Counted from the stretch's first letter, positions 9,148-18,270 are shown. The stretch: 41,461 nt of DNA from Acidobacteriota bacterium (GCA_021792795.1 JAJYUB010000032.1:1-41461); one strand, 5' to 3'. Notes: generated from the letters alone by a model not told the origin. Numbers and translations: made by a program.

Positions 9148-10797
9148 TTATTTGCCAGGCTCAACTGCGAGGCGAGCGTCCAGTGTCGAGCGATACAGCC
9201 GCGCGCACGGCTGACCGGTGCTGCAAATAACAAACATCAGTTCCAGGCCCTGCGGATGCTTCCTGACCGACTCCGCCACTGGATCGCCATCCATCGCGAC
9301 AATGAAATCCGCCGCAGCGGCTGGATATTCAAGCGCCTGCCGCCAAAGATTGTAATCGCCTTCGTTGATCGTCCGGCGGAGTGGAAATCCAATCTGCTGC
9401 AGCGCCCCAATGTGCGCGGATGTGTACATCAGCAATGTCGCCTGCGGAGGGAGCACGATCAACTTGGTTGCCAATGCCTGTTCAAACGGAATGCGCGTCG
9501 CAGCATTGGCCTTGGCCTCCTGAAACACCAGCGGAGTGGCGTGCAGCAGGAAAGCATTGCTGGCGATGATCAGCGCGAACGCAAATCCCAGGATGGGCCG
9601 AGTCCACTGTGGTCGCTTCTTGATCGCAGCCAACACCGCGAACGCCGGAAACAGAGCGAATGCCGGCAGCAGTTCCATCCCGTACCGCGTGTTGTAGTAG
9701 GAGTTCGGGAACCATACTGGCAGAAAGATTGGGACAGAGCCATAGGCCACGGAATAGGCATAGAACGGGATGGGCATCCATAACAACATGGCAGCCGGGA
9801 CCGCGAGACTGCGATAGCGGACCAACGCGTACGCCGTGCCCGCGGCAGCCATCAGCAACAGCCATCGCCCGCAGCGTAAGGGCGCCGCGCCCATCTTGGC
9901 AGACTTGACGTAGTAGAGAAATGCCCACGACAGATGATGCCAGCCCGGATACGGCAACGAACCGGGCTTGGTGGTTCGCCTGGCAATGGCCGCGGCGGAG
10001 TAGGGGCCGCGCAGAAAATCCAATGGGTCGCCGTACATGCGCCAGTTGTAGCCCAGCCAGGTCAACGGAGAGGCCAGTAAACCCAGCGTGCAAACAACAA
10101 AAACTCCCGCATTGGCCGACTCTTTCCACCATCCCCGACGCAGCGTCCAATATGCCACCGCGAGCCATGCGAGCGTACCGAGAATCCATCCATCGTATCG
10201 AGTAAAAACGGCAGCGATCAGGACCAGTGTCAATTTGATCAGCGCACTACGAGCAGCGGGCGCATCGGTCTCTCGCAGCGCCGACTCAAAAGCTGTGAGA
10301 TGGACCACGCTCCAGATCATCAGGGCCAAAAAGAGCGGCTCTGTCATGGCGGTAACGGACATATACAGCAGGCCAGGATTGAGAGCAAGCGCAGCGAAGA
10401 CCAGCAGAGCGAGCAGGGGACGCATCCATCGTCGCGCCAGCCGATAGATACCGGCGCAGGCCATCACGTAGCTGGCCATGGAAGGAATGGCTCCAGCCAA
10501 CCCGCTCTGCCACCAGTCGGCGCGCTGCACAAATGGCAACAGCAAAAGATGCGGCAAGGGCAACCAAACAGAGCCCAGTTGGCTGAAGCCGGGACTGCGG
10601 GAATCGAAAATGCGCCGGGCAATATGGAGGTGTGCGACAGCGTCTCCATAGAGCAAGAGATACCCGTGCCTGGCACAGAAGGCGAGAGAAGCCGCGGTCA
10701 ACAAAACCGCCACCGTCGACACCAGCTTGGTTTCTTCCCCAAATGTGGGAACGCCGCCGGATCGACTGGAGCGGTGAGTCGGCGTTTTATTCGGCAT
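9148..10797 (-). CDS. GT-C-type membrane glycosyltransferase (PMT/ArnT-like)
   Basis: A 549-residue multi-pass protein. After a short basic N-terminus, the first large loop contains LLYGDAVAHLHIARRIFDS, the Asp-His arrangement common to lipid-sugar-dependent GT-C glycosyltransferases (GT39/GT83-like); more than ten helices follow, then a soluble C-terminal domain of about 130 residues. It probably transfers a sugar from a polyprenyl carrier to a surface glycan, lipid A or protein; the acceptor is unknown. The ATG at 10797 overlaps the stop of the PfkB gene by 11 bp, indicating translational coupling in the mtnP-pfkB operon; the frame's upstream extension inside that gene is not believed. Confidence 0.72.
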   Translation of the reverse strand: MPNKTPTHRSSRSGGVPTFGEETKLVSTVAVLLTAASLAFCARHGYLLLYGDAVAHLHIARRIFDSRSPGFSQLGSVWLPLPHLLLLPFVQRADWWQSGLAGAIPSMASYVMACAGIYRLARRWMRPLLALLVFAALALNPGLLYMSVTAMTEPLFLALMIWSVVHLTAFESALRETDAPAARSALIKLTLVLIAAVFTRYDGWILGTLAWLAVAYWTLRRGWWKESANAGVFVVCTLGLLASPLTWLGYNWRMYGDPLDFLRGPYSAAAIARRTTKPGSLPYPGWHHLSWAFLYYVKSAKMGAAPLRCGRWLLLMAAAGTAYALVRYRSLAVPAAMLLWMPIPFYAYSVAYGSVPIFLPVWFPNSYYNTRYGMELLPAFALFPAFAVLAAIKKRPQWTRPILGFAFALIIASNAFLLHATPLVFQEAKANAATRIPFEQALATKLIVLPPQATLLMYTSAHIGALQQIGFPLRRTINEGDYNLWRQALEYPAAAADFIVAMDGDPVAESVRKHPQGLELMFVICSTGQPCARLYRSTLDARLAVEPGK

Positions 10798-11722
10798 CGA
10801 GGTGCGAAAGCTCCTGGAAGCTCGCAAAGCGTTGGTCGATTTCTTCGCGCGTGAGCGCCTGTATCCGCTCCGTGCCAAAACGCTCCACGGCAAAGGAACC
10901 CATCACGCCGCCATAAAACATCGCCCGCTTGAATTGGGCTGGCGTGATCTCCGGCTGCGATGCGAGATGGCCGAAAAAACCGCCGGCAAACGAATCGCCG
11001 GCACCGGTGGGATCGACCACTTCCGCCAACGGCATTGCGGGTGCGCGGAAGAAACGGTTATGGACGCCGCTGGGAAAGGAATGGTCGCCAAAAAATGCCG
11101 TTGCGCCGTACTCGCCATGCTTGACAATCAGCGTTTTCGGGCCCATTTCCATGATGCGTCCGGCCGCCCGCACCAGGTTCGCGTCGTCGCCCAGCAGCTT
11201 GGCTTCGCCATCGTTGATCAGCAAAACATCCAGACCCTTCATCACCGCTTGCAGATTTTCTCTGTGGCCCGTGATCCAGTAATTCATGGTATCGCCGCAG
11301 ACCAGGCGCACACGCGGCATCTGCTGGCGGACCTGCTGTTGCAGCGCAGGATCGATGTTCGCAAGAAAGAGAAAATCGCTGTCGCGATACGATGCGGGGA
11401 TCTTGGGCTGGAAGCGCTCGAAAACATTCAGGTCCGTGCGCAGCGTGTGCGCCTCGCTCAGGTTCTCGCGATACTCTCCGGTCCAATGAAAACTGTTGCC
11501 CGCGGAATGCTCGATGCCTTCCGTGTCGATTCCGCGCGCGCGAAAAACAGCTTCATGCTGGGCGGTGAAATCTTCCCCGACAACGCCAATGACACGCACC
11601 TTCGTAAAGAAGCTGGCGGCAAGAGCAAAGTGGGTGGCGGCGCCGCCAAGGCAACGATCGACAGTGCCGTGGGGGGTTTGGATACTATCGAATGCAACCG
11701 AACCGACAACAAGAATGGACAT
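10787..11722 (-). CDS. PfkB-family sugar/nucleoside kinase
   Basis: A 311-residue ribokinase-type carbohydrate kinase. It opens with MSILVVGSVAFDS, has the substrate-side GGAATHFALAASF motif near residue 30, and ends with the PfkB signature DPTGAGDSFAGGF (237-249), whose Asp in GAGD is the catalytic base. The substrate cannot be read from sequence; ribose, adenosine or inosine are typical for this clade. It lies 41 bp after mtnP on the same strand and overlaps the next gene, so purine-nucleoside or methylthioribose-derived substrates are worth considering (inference). The open frame runs upstream into mtnP in a different frame, but homology begins only at the ATG at 11722. Confidence 0.9.
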   Translation of the reverse strand: MSILVVGSVAFDSIQTPHGTVDRCLGGAATHFALAASFFTKVRVIGVVGEDFTAQHEAVFRARGIDTEGIEHSAGNSFHWTGEYRENLSEAHTLRTDLNVFERFQPKIPASYRDSDFLFLANIDPALQQQVRQQMPRVRLVCGDTMNYWITGHRENLQAVMKGLDVLLINDGEAKLLGDDANLVRAAGRIMEMGPKTLIVKHGEYGATAFFGDHSFPSGVHNRFFRAPAMPLAEVVDPTGAGDSFAGGFFGHLASQPEITPAQFKRAMFYGGVMGSFAVERFGTERIQALTREEIDQRFASFQELSHLDAE

Positions 11723-11763
11723 GAAATGTACAAGACTTTCCTGGATTGATTTTTCCGGAGAGT

Positions 11764-12696
11764 CTACTGTTTCTCCGCCGGTTTTTCCGCCAACTTGTTC
11801 GCTGGCTGCAAATAGGGATCGAGCAGCAAGCGTAATTTCTGTCGCGTAGCCAGAGAGATCAGCGCCGGCCGGGTCAGGATCGCGCCTTTCAGCGCGGACT
11901 GGCAATGGCAAATCCGCTTGGCCGGCAGCGCAGCCACAACCGCATCCATCACCTTGAGCGCGGTCGCATTGTTCCGGTTCAGGGTGGCGACAATTTGTTC
12001 GGTCGTGACCGAATCGTGATCGGGATGCCAGCAGTCGTAATCGGTCACCATGGCCAGCGTGCCATAACACATCTCCGCCTCGCGGGCCAGCTTCGCTTCC
12101 TGCAGATTGGTCATCCCGATCACGTCCGCGCCCCAGGACCGGTAGAGGTTCGATTCCGCCTTGGTGGAAAACTGCGGGCCCTCCATGCAGACATAGGTCC
12201 CGCCCCGGGTGGCAGGAACATTTTGAACTCCACATGCCGCCATGATCGCAGTACCGATCTCCGGGCATACCGGATCGGCCATCGACACGTGCGCAACCAC
12301 ATCGGGACCGAAGAATGTGCTGCGCCGCGCATAGGTGCGGTCGATGAACTGGTCGGGAACGAGAAATGTTCCGGGCTTATGTTTCTCTTTCAGCGAACCG
12401 ACAGCGGAAATAGAAAGGATCGCGTTCACGCCCACCTGCTTCATCGCGTAGATGTTCGCGCAATGGTTGATGTCGGAAGGCAGTATGCCGTGGCCCCGCC
12501 CATGCCGCGCGAGAAACGCTACCCTGCGCCCATGCAGCTCGCCGAATGTTAGCCAGTCGGAAGGATCTCCGAACGGCGTGCTGATCTGTTCCTCATGTGC
12601 GTTCATCAGTCCCGGCATGTGATAGAGCCCGGTGCCGCCGAGAATTCCAATCTCTGCATGAAACATTCTGGGATGTACTCCTTCGCTCATGGCCAT
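11764..12696 (-). CDS. mtnP: S-methyl-5'-thioadenosine phosphorylase
   Basis: Splits methylthioadenosine with phosphate into adenine and 5-methylthioribose-1-phosphate, recycling the by-product of polyamine synthesis and other SAM-consuming reactions in the cytoplasm. The 310-residue protein has the PNP/MTAP family landmarks: EIGILGGTGLYHM near the N-terminus, FLARHGRGHGILPSDINH, and the substrate-binding GGTYVCMEGPQFSTKAES followed by GADVIGMTNLQEAKLAREAE. The ATG at 12696 follows AAGGTG at about six bases; an ATG at 12666 is the alternative. It is the first gene of an operon with a PfkB kinase and a GT-C membrane protein. Specificity for MTA rather than adenosine or inosine is inferred from overall resemblance. 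Confidence 0.92.
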   Translation of the reverse strand: MAMSEGVHPRMFHAEIGILGGTGLYHMPGLMNAHEEQISTPFGDPSDWLTFGELHGRRVAFLARHGRGHGILPSDINHCANIYAMKQVGVNAILSISAVGSLKEKHKPGTFLVPDQFIDRTYARRSTFFGPDVVAHVSMADPVCPEIGTAIMAACGVQNVPATRGGTYVCMEGPQFSTKAESNLYRSWGADVIGMTNLQEAKLAREAEMCYGTLAMVTDYDCWHPDHDSVTTEQIVATLNRNNATALKVMDAVVAALPAKRICHCQSALKGAILTRPALISLATRQKLRLLLDPYLQPANKLAEKPAEKQ

Positions 12697-12739
12697 CGAT
12701 ACACCTTAGACCCGCACGTAGCGCAAGACCGGGCCTGGG

Positions 12740-14437
12740 TCAGTATACCTTGTGGCCGCGGAGCATCTCCGGAACGGACATGGCGAGCAGCCAATGTCGC
12801 AGGTCCGTGGTCAAGTCCTTTTGCGGCATCTCGTTTTGGACGGCCACGCTGGTAGCACTGTCAACAATGCTGCCCATCATCACGAATTCGAGCTTGCGCG
12901 CCAGGTCCACTGGGAAGCTTTCACTGATAAAAACTGTTTTCCCGGAGACCGCAACCACGACCGGCCCCTCGGAAGTGTTCCAGATTCGGGTGATTGTGGA
13001 CGCGTCCGCACCCCCCGAATCTTGTGCCGGCGCGATGACAGCATGATCGTATTTCCGCGGAACCTGCTGCTCGTACAGATTCGCGAAAGCCAGCGCGGCC
13101 TGCGGTGTCGTCCACCGAGACAAATAGAGCAGCGCCAATGAAGCGGGTGTATCCTGCGCGTCCTCAGTGGTGGCCGCTTTGTTCTGCGCGGTATAGTAAA
13201 TTCCGCCTCGCCACGCCGGGGCCAGTACTTTCGCAACTGCGGGACCGCCAAAAAGTTCCGCCATCACCTGGACGTCGAACTCGCCCATCACTCCAATGTC
13301 GTACGGGCGATACTGCGGGTCGATCAGAGAATGAATGTCCGGCATCCGCAGCAACGGCACCGGTCCATGGTTGAGATACACGGCGGGGGTCATGATTTCG
13401 TAGGTCGAAGACGGCGGATGGTCCAGCATTCCAGCGAAGGCGGCTTCCCTGCCCTGGGCCGTCCACACCGCGCGAACAAAATCCAGGCCATCCACATAGG
13501 GAAATATCAACGATCGCTGCAGCAACAGCGGAGCATTGGCAAGCGTCGGCGAATCGCCTGTGTCGCTCATTGCCTGATTCATTTTGTCGGCAAGCTGCGG
13601 CGCCGTAAGAAGATTTTTCCCTGTAGGCGCCAGGATGTAATCGACGAAGACCGCCATCGCCTGGCCTTCGACCACGGCGTCGCGAACGGTATCTTCTTCA
13701 TCGGTGGCGATGTGTTCGTTGTCCTGCCGCGCGTTTTTCGCGATCGGCAGATCGGTTTCGCGGTCCCATTTTTCCAGATGAATGTGCTGGTCCTGCAGCG
13801 CATGTGTCAGCTCATGGGCCAGCACAGGTTTCTGCTCGTCGGGCGGAATCCAATCCAGCAAATTCACGGTCTTGGTCTTATCGTTGTAATATCCGGCAAT
13901 CTGCTCGCGAAGTAGCTGGATCAGGAAGGGCTTCAACTGGAAATCGCGGTCTAGCAGTCCAAACTTTTTCAGCACCAATTCACTGCGTTGCAGCCGTTTG
14001 GCATCGCGATCGTTCTGCAGTTGGCGCATCAGATACTGCTCCACTTCATCGCGAGTCACCAGGCGGCGTTTGACAGGATGCAATACGGGCAACCCAGTCT
14101 CTTTGCTGTCAAATTGCAAAATCGCATCGACTGAACTGAACAATTGTTTGGCCTGCTCCGGCGTAATGTGCGTGGTCGCGGTTGGATTGGAAGGCCTGGA
14201 TGCGGCGACCGGGCCCGACGGCGCCATCGGCGTTGGAGGGGGCGGCGTGCCTTGGCTTGTCCCCGGCGGCTGCGGCGTGTTTGACTGGGCCCGCACTCCA
14301 AGCGACACAAACAGAAACAACAGACAGGAGAAAACCAAGGGTCCGCGTATCGCCAGGAACCACGCATCGCGCAGCCGGAAATACGCCGTCTGGCACAGGG
14401 CCGGACCGTGTTCCGGCAAACATTTGTCAACCTTCAT
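12740..14437 (-). CDS. Secreted HExxH zinc-metallopeptidase-like protein
   Basis: A 565-residue exported protein. One hydrophobic segment (about residues 31-50, ending VRAQ) is a signal peptide after a long basic start; a Pro/Ser/Thr-rich linker spans about 51-90. The zinc motif HELTH is at 208-212 within PVLAHELTHALQDQH, and about 50 residues later VVEGQAMAVFVDYIL provides a Glu that could be the third ligand, as in gluzincins. The rest of the protein is not recognised, so the substrate is unknown. The ATG at 14437 follows GAGG at good spacing. It is divergent from ygfZ and 43 bp upstream of mtnP on the same strand. Enzyme class is well supported; peptidase activity is inferred. Confidence 0.75.
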   Translation of the reverse strand: MKVDKCLPEHGPALCQTAYFRLRDAWFLAIRGPLVFSCLLFLFVSLGVRAQSNTPQPPGTSQGTPPPPTPMAPSGPVAASRPSNPTATTHITPEQAKQLFSSVDAILQFDSKETGLPVLHPVKRRLVTRDEVEQYLMRQLQNDRDAKRLQRSELVLKKFGLLDRDFQLKPFLIQLLREQIAGYYNDKTKTVNLLDWIPPDEQKPVLAHELTHALQDQHIHLEKWDRETDLPIAKNARQDNEHIATDEEDTVRDAVVEGQAMAVFVDYILAPTGKNLLTAPQLADKMNQAMSDTGDSPTLANAPLLLQRSLIFPYVDGLDFVRAVWTAQGREAAFAGMLDHPPSSTYEIMTPAVYLNHGPVPLLRMPDIHSLIDPQYRPYDIGVMGEFDVQVMAELFGGPAVAKVLAPAWRGGIYYTAQNKAATTEDAQDTPASLALLYLSRWTTPQAALAFANLYEQQVPRKYDHAVIAPAQDSGGADASTITRIWNTSEGPVVVAVSGKTVFISESFPVDLARKLEFVMMGSIVDSATSVAVQNEMPQKDLTTDLRHWLLAMSVPEMLRGHKVY

Positions 14438-14476
14438 CCAACCTCTTCCAAGGCGGGGCTGGTTCTCGATCCCCGC

Positions 14477-14482
14477 TATAAT
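14477..14482 (+). promoter_or_regulatory. Candidate -10 element for the ygfZ operon
   Basis: A perfect TATAAT 40 bp before the ygfZ ATG in the short divergent gap. No TTGACA-like -35 lies 16-18 bp upstream (the position reads as GC-rich), so the call rests on the -10 and its location. Confidence 0.45.
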
Positions 14483-14521
14483 TTGGAGTGTACCTTTGTA
14501 AGACGTTGCATCCTGGCCGCT

Positions 14522-15709
14522 ATGAGCAAATCCACCCCCAATCGAACTGAAACAGCTCCAGCCAGGTCATCGATTCAAGGGGCCATGGTGGAACTGACAG
14601 CGGAAGCGGAGGATGCCAGCGTGTCCGACCTTGCGCGAGCAACCCCGTTGGCCGATGCATTGGGAAGGTCGGCTTCCATGCCTCTTCGACAATATCGCGG
14701 CGCAGGAACCGTTGAAAACTTTTCCAACACGCCGGACGAACTGGCCGCGCTGCTCACGTCCGCCGGCGTCTACGATCTGGGTTGGCGACGTTTTCTTCGT
14801 TGCACCGGCGAAGACCGCGTGCGTTGGCTGAACGGCATGGTAACAAATTTCGTCGGCGGACTGGACGAGAATACCGGCTGCTACGCCTTTGTGTTAAACG
14901 CGCAGGGCCGCATTCAAGGCGACCTCGATATCTATCGGCGCGCAGATTCGCTGTGGCTCGAAATCGACGTGGCCCAGGTTGAAACGCTCACCGCTTTTCT
15001 CGATCGCTACATCATCATGGATGAGGTGGCTCTGGAGCCGCAGCCCGCGTGGACGGCGATTGGAGTTGCCGGCCCGCTTGCCGCCACGAAGATGGCCGCA
15101 GCCGGGTTGCCAGCCCCCACGTTGCCGCTGCATATTGCAGAAACAATCATGCGAGGACATGCTGTCGTGGTGGTCGCGGCAACCAGCCCGCTGGTTCCGC
15201 GCTACGAACTTTGGCTGGAGCGGAAACATGCGCTCGATGGATGGAATACGCTGAGAGATGCGGGGGTCATACCTTGCGGAGCGGCTCCGATCGAACAATT
15301 GCGCATCCTTGAAGGGACCCCAGCGTATTCCTTCGACATCACCAACAAGGACCTGCCGCAGGAGACCGGCCAGATGCGCGCGCTTCATTTCACCAAGGGC
15401 TGCTATCTGGGGCAGGAGATTGTCGAACGCATTCATTCGCGCGGAAATTTGCACCGTACTTTTACCGGCTTCGTTCTCGCGGATGCAGGCCCGACACCGG
15501 GAACGCCGCTGCTCGCCCATGGCAAGCCAGTGGGCGAAATTACCAGCGTCGCCCGCATCTTGGTTCCCGGTGTCGGCGAGCGCGCGGTTGCGCTGGGCAC
15601 CATCCGGCGCGAGGCGTTGGAACGCAGCGCTGAATTGATGGCCGGTGAAACGGCTGCGATTGCTTCGCCGCTTCCATTTGACTTCACAAGCAACGCAGTC
15701 CAGCCTTGA
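14522..15709 (+). CDS. ygfZ: YgfZ-type folate-binding Fe-S cluster assembly/repair protein
   Basis: A 395-residue protein of the GcvT/YgfZ fold. The family signature KGCYLGQE is present at 292-299, including the Cys on which YgfZ function depends in E. coli; this separates it from true aminomethyltransferases. YgfZ proteins bind tetrahydrofolate and help maintain Fe-S enzymes such as the tRNA methylthiolase MiaB. The N-terminal ~50 residues are polar and less conserved, so an ATG at 14585 is a possible later start. It heads a compact operon with DUF1844, MBL and ribF genes. The frame upstream of 14522 overlaps the divergent gene and is not coding. Confidence 0.9.
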   Translation: MSKSTPNRTETAPARSSIQGAMVELTAEAEDASVSDLARATPLADALGRSASMPLRQYRGAGTVENFSNTPDELAALLTSAGVYDLGWRRFLRCTGEDRVRWLNGMVTNFVGGLDENTGCYAFVLNAQGRIQGDLDIYRRADSLWLEIDVAQVETLTAFLDRYIIMDEVALEPQPAWTAIGVAGPLAATKMAAAGLPAPTLPLHIAETIMRGHAVVVVAATSPLVPRYELWLERKHALDGWNTLRDAGVIPCGAAPIEQLRILEGTPAYSFDITNKDLPQETGQMRALHFTKGCYLGQEIVERIHSRGNLHRTFTGFVLADAGPTPGTPLLAHGKPVGEITSVARILVPGVGERAVALGTIRREALERSAELMAGETAAIASPLPFDFTSNAVQP

Positions 15710-15761
15710 GGAACGGCGACGACGGAGTCGACACACTTTGCAAAAGGAAATGAGTTGTCCT

Positions 15762-16406
15762 ATGTCAGAAAAAGAACCGCAGATTACATTTACCGATCGC
15801 CGCAAGATTTCTTCCGATGGAGAAATTCGTCCGGGTGTCGCGCAAAGCGAGGCCGATGAACAGCGAGCACGCCAGGCCGATACGCCGCCACCGCCTGCCG
15901 CTGCGGCAAAGCCGGCGGAATCCGGTGCGGCTGAGGGCCGCGCCGCGCAGGCTGGCGCAAGCGAAAAGTCCGATGGCGGAGAAGCATCGGACGAGCAGTT
16001 ACCCGAAGGCCCAACCGCGAGGGAAAGCGCCGAATCCAATGCCGCCTATCAGGAGACCACACAACAACTCGATGAGATGCTGCGGGCCAAGGCGCCGGAC
16101 TCCTCGCATCTGGGGCCGGTTGTTTTCGACCATCTGGTGCAGTCCATGTATATGACCGCCATGATGAGCATGGGCGCGGGAACCAAGCCCGGAGAGAAGC
16201 CACGGGTCGATTTGATGGGCGCGCGTCAGACGATCGATCTGCTGGGCGTGTTGGCGGAAAAAACCAAGGGAAACTTGACCGCGAACGAGCAGCGCCTGCT
16301 GGAGAGCGCCTTGTTCGAGCTGCGCATGACGTTCCTGGAGATTACCAACGCCATTGCGCGCAATGCCGCCAACCCCGCGCAACAGCAGCCATCCAGGCGC
16401 AAGTGA
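15762..16406 (+). CDS. DUF1844 protein with disordered N-terminal half
   Basis: A 214-residue cytoplasmic protein of unknown function. The first ~110 residues are Ala/Glu/Pro-rich and probably unstructured. The C-terminal ~100 residues carry the DUF1844 pattern: FDHLVQSMYMTAMMSMG, then VDLMGARQTIDLLGVLAEKTKGNLT and LLESALFELRMTFLEI. The ATG at 15762 is favoured because AAGGA lies about 11 bp ahead; the ATG at 15750 sits directly on that site. It follows ygfZ by about 50 bp and precedes the MBL hydrolase by about 50 bp, suggesting co-expression. Confidence 0.83.
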   Translation: MSEKEPQITFTDRRKISSDGEIRPGVAQSEADEQRARQADTPPPPAAAAKPAESGAAEGRAAQAGASEKSDGGEASDEQLPEGPTARESAESNAAYQETTQQLDEMLRAKAPDSSHLGPVVFDHLVQSMYMTAMMSMGAGTKPGEKPRVDLMGARQTIDLLGVLAEKTKGNLTANEQRLLESALFELRMTFLEITNAIARNAANPAQQQPSRRK

Positions 16407-16454
16407 GCGGCTCGGATACCAACAAACTTGAGCGCGCGGTATGAGAAAGTGGAG

Positions 16455-17237
16455 ATGGAAGCAGAGATCGTTTTCTTAGGCAGCGGCACCTCCATGGGCG
16501 TCCCGACGCTGGGATGCAGTTGCCTTGTCTGCGCTTCGAGCGATCCCAGAGACAGCCGCACGCGGCCTTCGATTATCGTTTTGTTTGACGATGGCGGGGC
16601 CAAACGCTGCGTCCTGATCGATTCTGGCCCCGATTTTCGACAACAGGCCCTGCGCGAAAATCTGCACAGCATCGATGCAGTTCTGTACACCCATGCCCAC
16701 GCAGACCATATCCTCGGCCTCGACGATCTGCGCCCGCTCAGCTTCAAGAGTCCCGGCAAAATCCCGCTGTACGCTGACCAGGCCACCGCCGCCGTGTTGC
16801 GGCATGTCTTCGAATATACGTTTTCGGAGAGCAACCATTATCCGTACAAAGCCCGGGTGGAGCTTCGTCCGCTTGCAGAGCGCACGCGCATCTTCGACGC
16901 CGACTTCGTAACAGTTCCTTTGCTGCACGGCACGCTTGAAACCGTTGGTTTCCGCTTCGGCAATGCAGCCTACTTGACAGATATGAGCGATATCCCGGAG
17001 GCGAGTTTTCCTCTGCTGCGAGACCTGGACGTATTGATTGTGGACGCATTGCGCCGAACACCGCATCCGAGCCATTCAAACGTGGAAACATCGTTGAAGT
17101 TCGTCGAAAAAATTCGTCCCCAGCGCGCCTATTTTACGCATATTGCTCACGACCTGGGACACGTTGAGACGGAAAATGAACTTCCCTCCAACGTCCGCAT
17201 GGCCTATGACGGACTTCGCATTCCAATTGAGTTATAA
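16455..17237 (+). CDS. MBL-fold metallohydrolase (PhnP-like phosphodiesterase type)
   Basis: A 260-residue metallo-beta-lactamase-fold hydrolase. The start MEAEIVFLGSGTSMGVP with CSCLVC close behind resembles the PhnP / cyclic-phosphodiesterase branch. The metal motif H80-A-H82-A-D84-H85 follows LYTHAHADH, with further ligands in LLHGTLE, YLTDMSD and FTHIAHD. Such enzymes cleave phosphodiesters such as cyclic or terminal nucleotide phosphates; the substrate here is unknown. The frame starts at a TTG (16428), but the ATG at 16455 begins the conserved sequence. It lies two bases upstream of ribF, so the two are translationally linked. Confidence 0.88.
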   Translation: MEAEIVFLGSGTSMGVPTLGCSCLVCASSDPRDSRTRPSIIVLFDDGGAKRCVLIDSGPDFRQQALRENLHSIDAVLYTHAHADHILGLDDLRPLSFKSPGKIPLYADQATAAVLRHVFEYTFSESNHYPYKARVELRPLAERTRIFDADFVTVPLLHGTLETVGFRFGNAAYLTDMSDIPEASFPLLRDLDVLIVDALRRTPHPSHSNVETSLKFVEKIRPQRAYFTHIAHDLGHVETENELPSNVRMAYDGLRIPIEL

Positions 17238-17239
17238 CC

Positions 17240-18202
17240 ATGCAAACATTCCACTCAATTGAGGAGATTCCCGGCAACTTCGGTCCGTCGGTTGCGACCA
17301 TTGGGAATTTCGATGGCGTGCATCGCGGCCATCAGGCTGTAATCCAGGAAGTGATTCAACGGGCGCGCGCCCTTCATGCTCGCTCGGTTGCTGTCACGTT
17401 CGATCCTCATCCGGTCCGCGTCGTGCGTCCACAGACGCCGCTGCGCCTGATTGGTCGGCAGGAACAAAAGCTCGACTTGCTGGCGCAGACCGGCGTCGAC
17501 GCGGTACTCGTTCTTCCTTTTACGCAAGCGCTTTCTCGACTGACGGCGCGTGAATTCGCCCGCGCGGTCCTTCGCAATGCATTGAAGGCAGTGGAAGTGC
17601 ATGAGGGAGAAAATTTTCGTTTTGGCGCCGATGCTGGCGCGGATGTGCGTGAACTGTCATCGCTTGGCGAGGAGTTCGGCTTCAGGGTCCGCGTGCATTC
17701 GGCAACCGAACGTCGAGGCAAGATGGTGTCCAGCAGCGCTGTGCGAGGCGCCATCGCGGCGGGAAACATGCGTGCGGCGCGGCAACTTCTGGGCCGTTCC
17801 TTTGAGATTTTTTCTACGCCGTCGCCCGGTCGCGGCTACGGATCGCGCTACACCGTTCCCACCATCAACCTGGCACCCTATGAAGAGTTGCTGCCGGCCA
17901 ACGGCGTGTACATCACCTGTCTGGAATTGACCGGAGAGCGATTTGGGTCCGTCACGAATGTCGGCAACCGCCCCACCTTCGGCGAGGAATCGTTTGCGGT
18001 GGAAACCCACATCCTCGACTTTCATCCCATCTCGCTGGACGAGAACACGCAGTTGCGGCTTCGCTTCCTCGACCGCATTCGCGCAGAAATCGCGTGGCCA
18101 TCGCCCCAGGCACTGAAAGAGCAAATCGGCAAGGACGTGGCACGCGCCCGGCACTACTTCGCGCTCTATCAGGCGCTGCCTGGGCCCAATTCTCAGCCGT
18201 GA
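17240..18202 (+). CDS. ribF: Bifunctional riboflavin kinase / FAD synthetase
   Basis: Converts riboflavin to FMN and then FAD in the cytoplasm. The 320-residue protein has the N-terminal adenylyltransferase domain with IGNFDGVHRGHQ (nucleotide-binding HxGH-like motif, about 21-32) and VTFDPHPVRV, then KMVSSSAVRGAI. The C-terminal kinase domain follows with GYGSRYTVPTINL, NGVYITC and NVGNRPTFGE. Both halves appear intact. It is the last gene of the ygfZ operon, two bases after the MBL gene, and ends before the hairpin at 18241-18270. Confidence 0.96.
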   Translation: MQTFHSIEEIPGNFGPSVATIGNFDGVHRGHQAVIQEVIQRARALHARSVAVTFDPHPVRVVRPQTPLRLIGRQEQKLDLLAQTGVDAVLVLPFTQALSRLTAREFARAVLRNALKAVEVHEGENFRFGADAGADVRELSSLGEEFGFRVRVHSATERRGKMVSSSAVRGAIAAGNMRAARQLLGRSFEIFSTPSPGRGYGSRYTVPTINLAPYEELLPANGVYITCLELTGERFGSVTNVGNRPTFGEESFAVETHILDFHPISLDENTQLRLRFLDRIRAEIAWPSPQALKEQIGKDVARARHYFALYQALPGPNSQP

Positions 18203-18240
18203 ACGCGCGTGAAACGCAATCATTCTTCTGTGAAGACAGC

Positions 18241-18270
18241 AGGCCCGAATGGTGCAGGATTCGGGCCTTT
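18241..18270. terminator. Hairpin terminator between ribF and the PBP1A gene
   Basis: AGGCCCGAAT (18241-18250) pairs perfectly with ATTCGGGCCT (18259-18268) around an 8-base loop, followed by TTTGGG. It lies between the convergent ribF and PBP1A genes. The U-tract is short, so efficiency is uncertain. Confidence 0.75.

Noticed and set aside
11723-12268. N-terminal extension of the PfkB gene into mtnP
   Set aside because: It lies out of frame over mtnP, is Cys/Arg/Gly-rich, and PfkB homology begins exactly at 11722.
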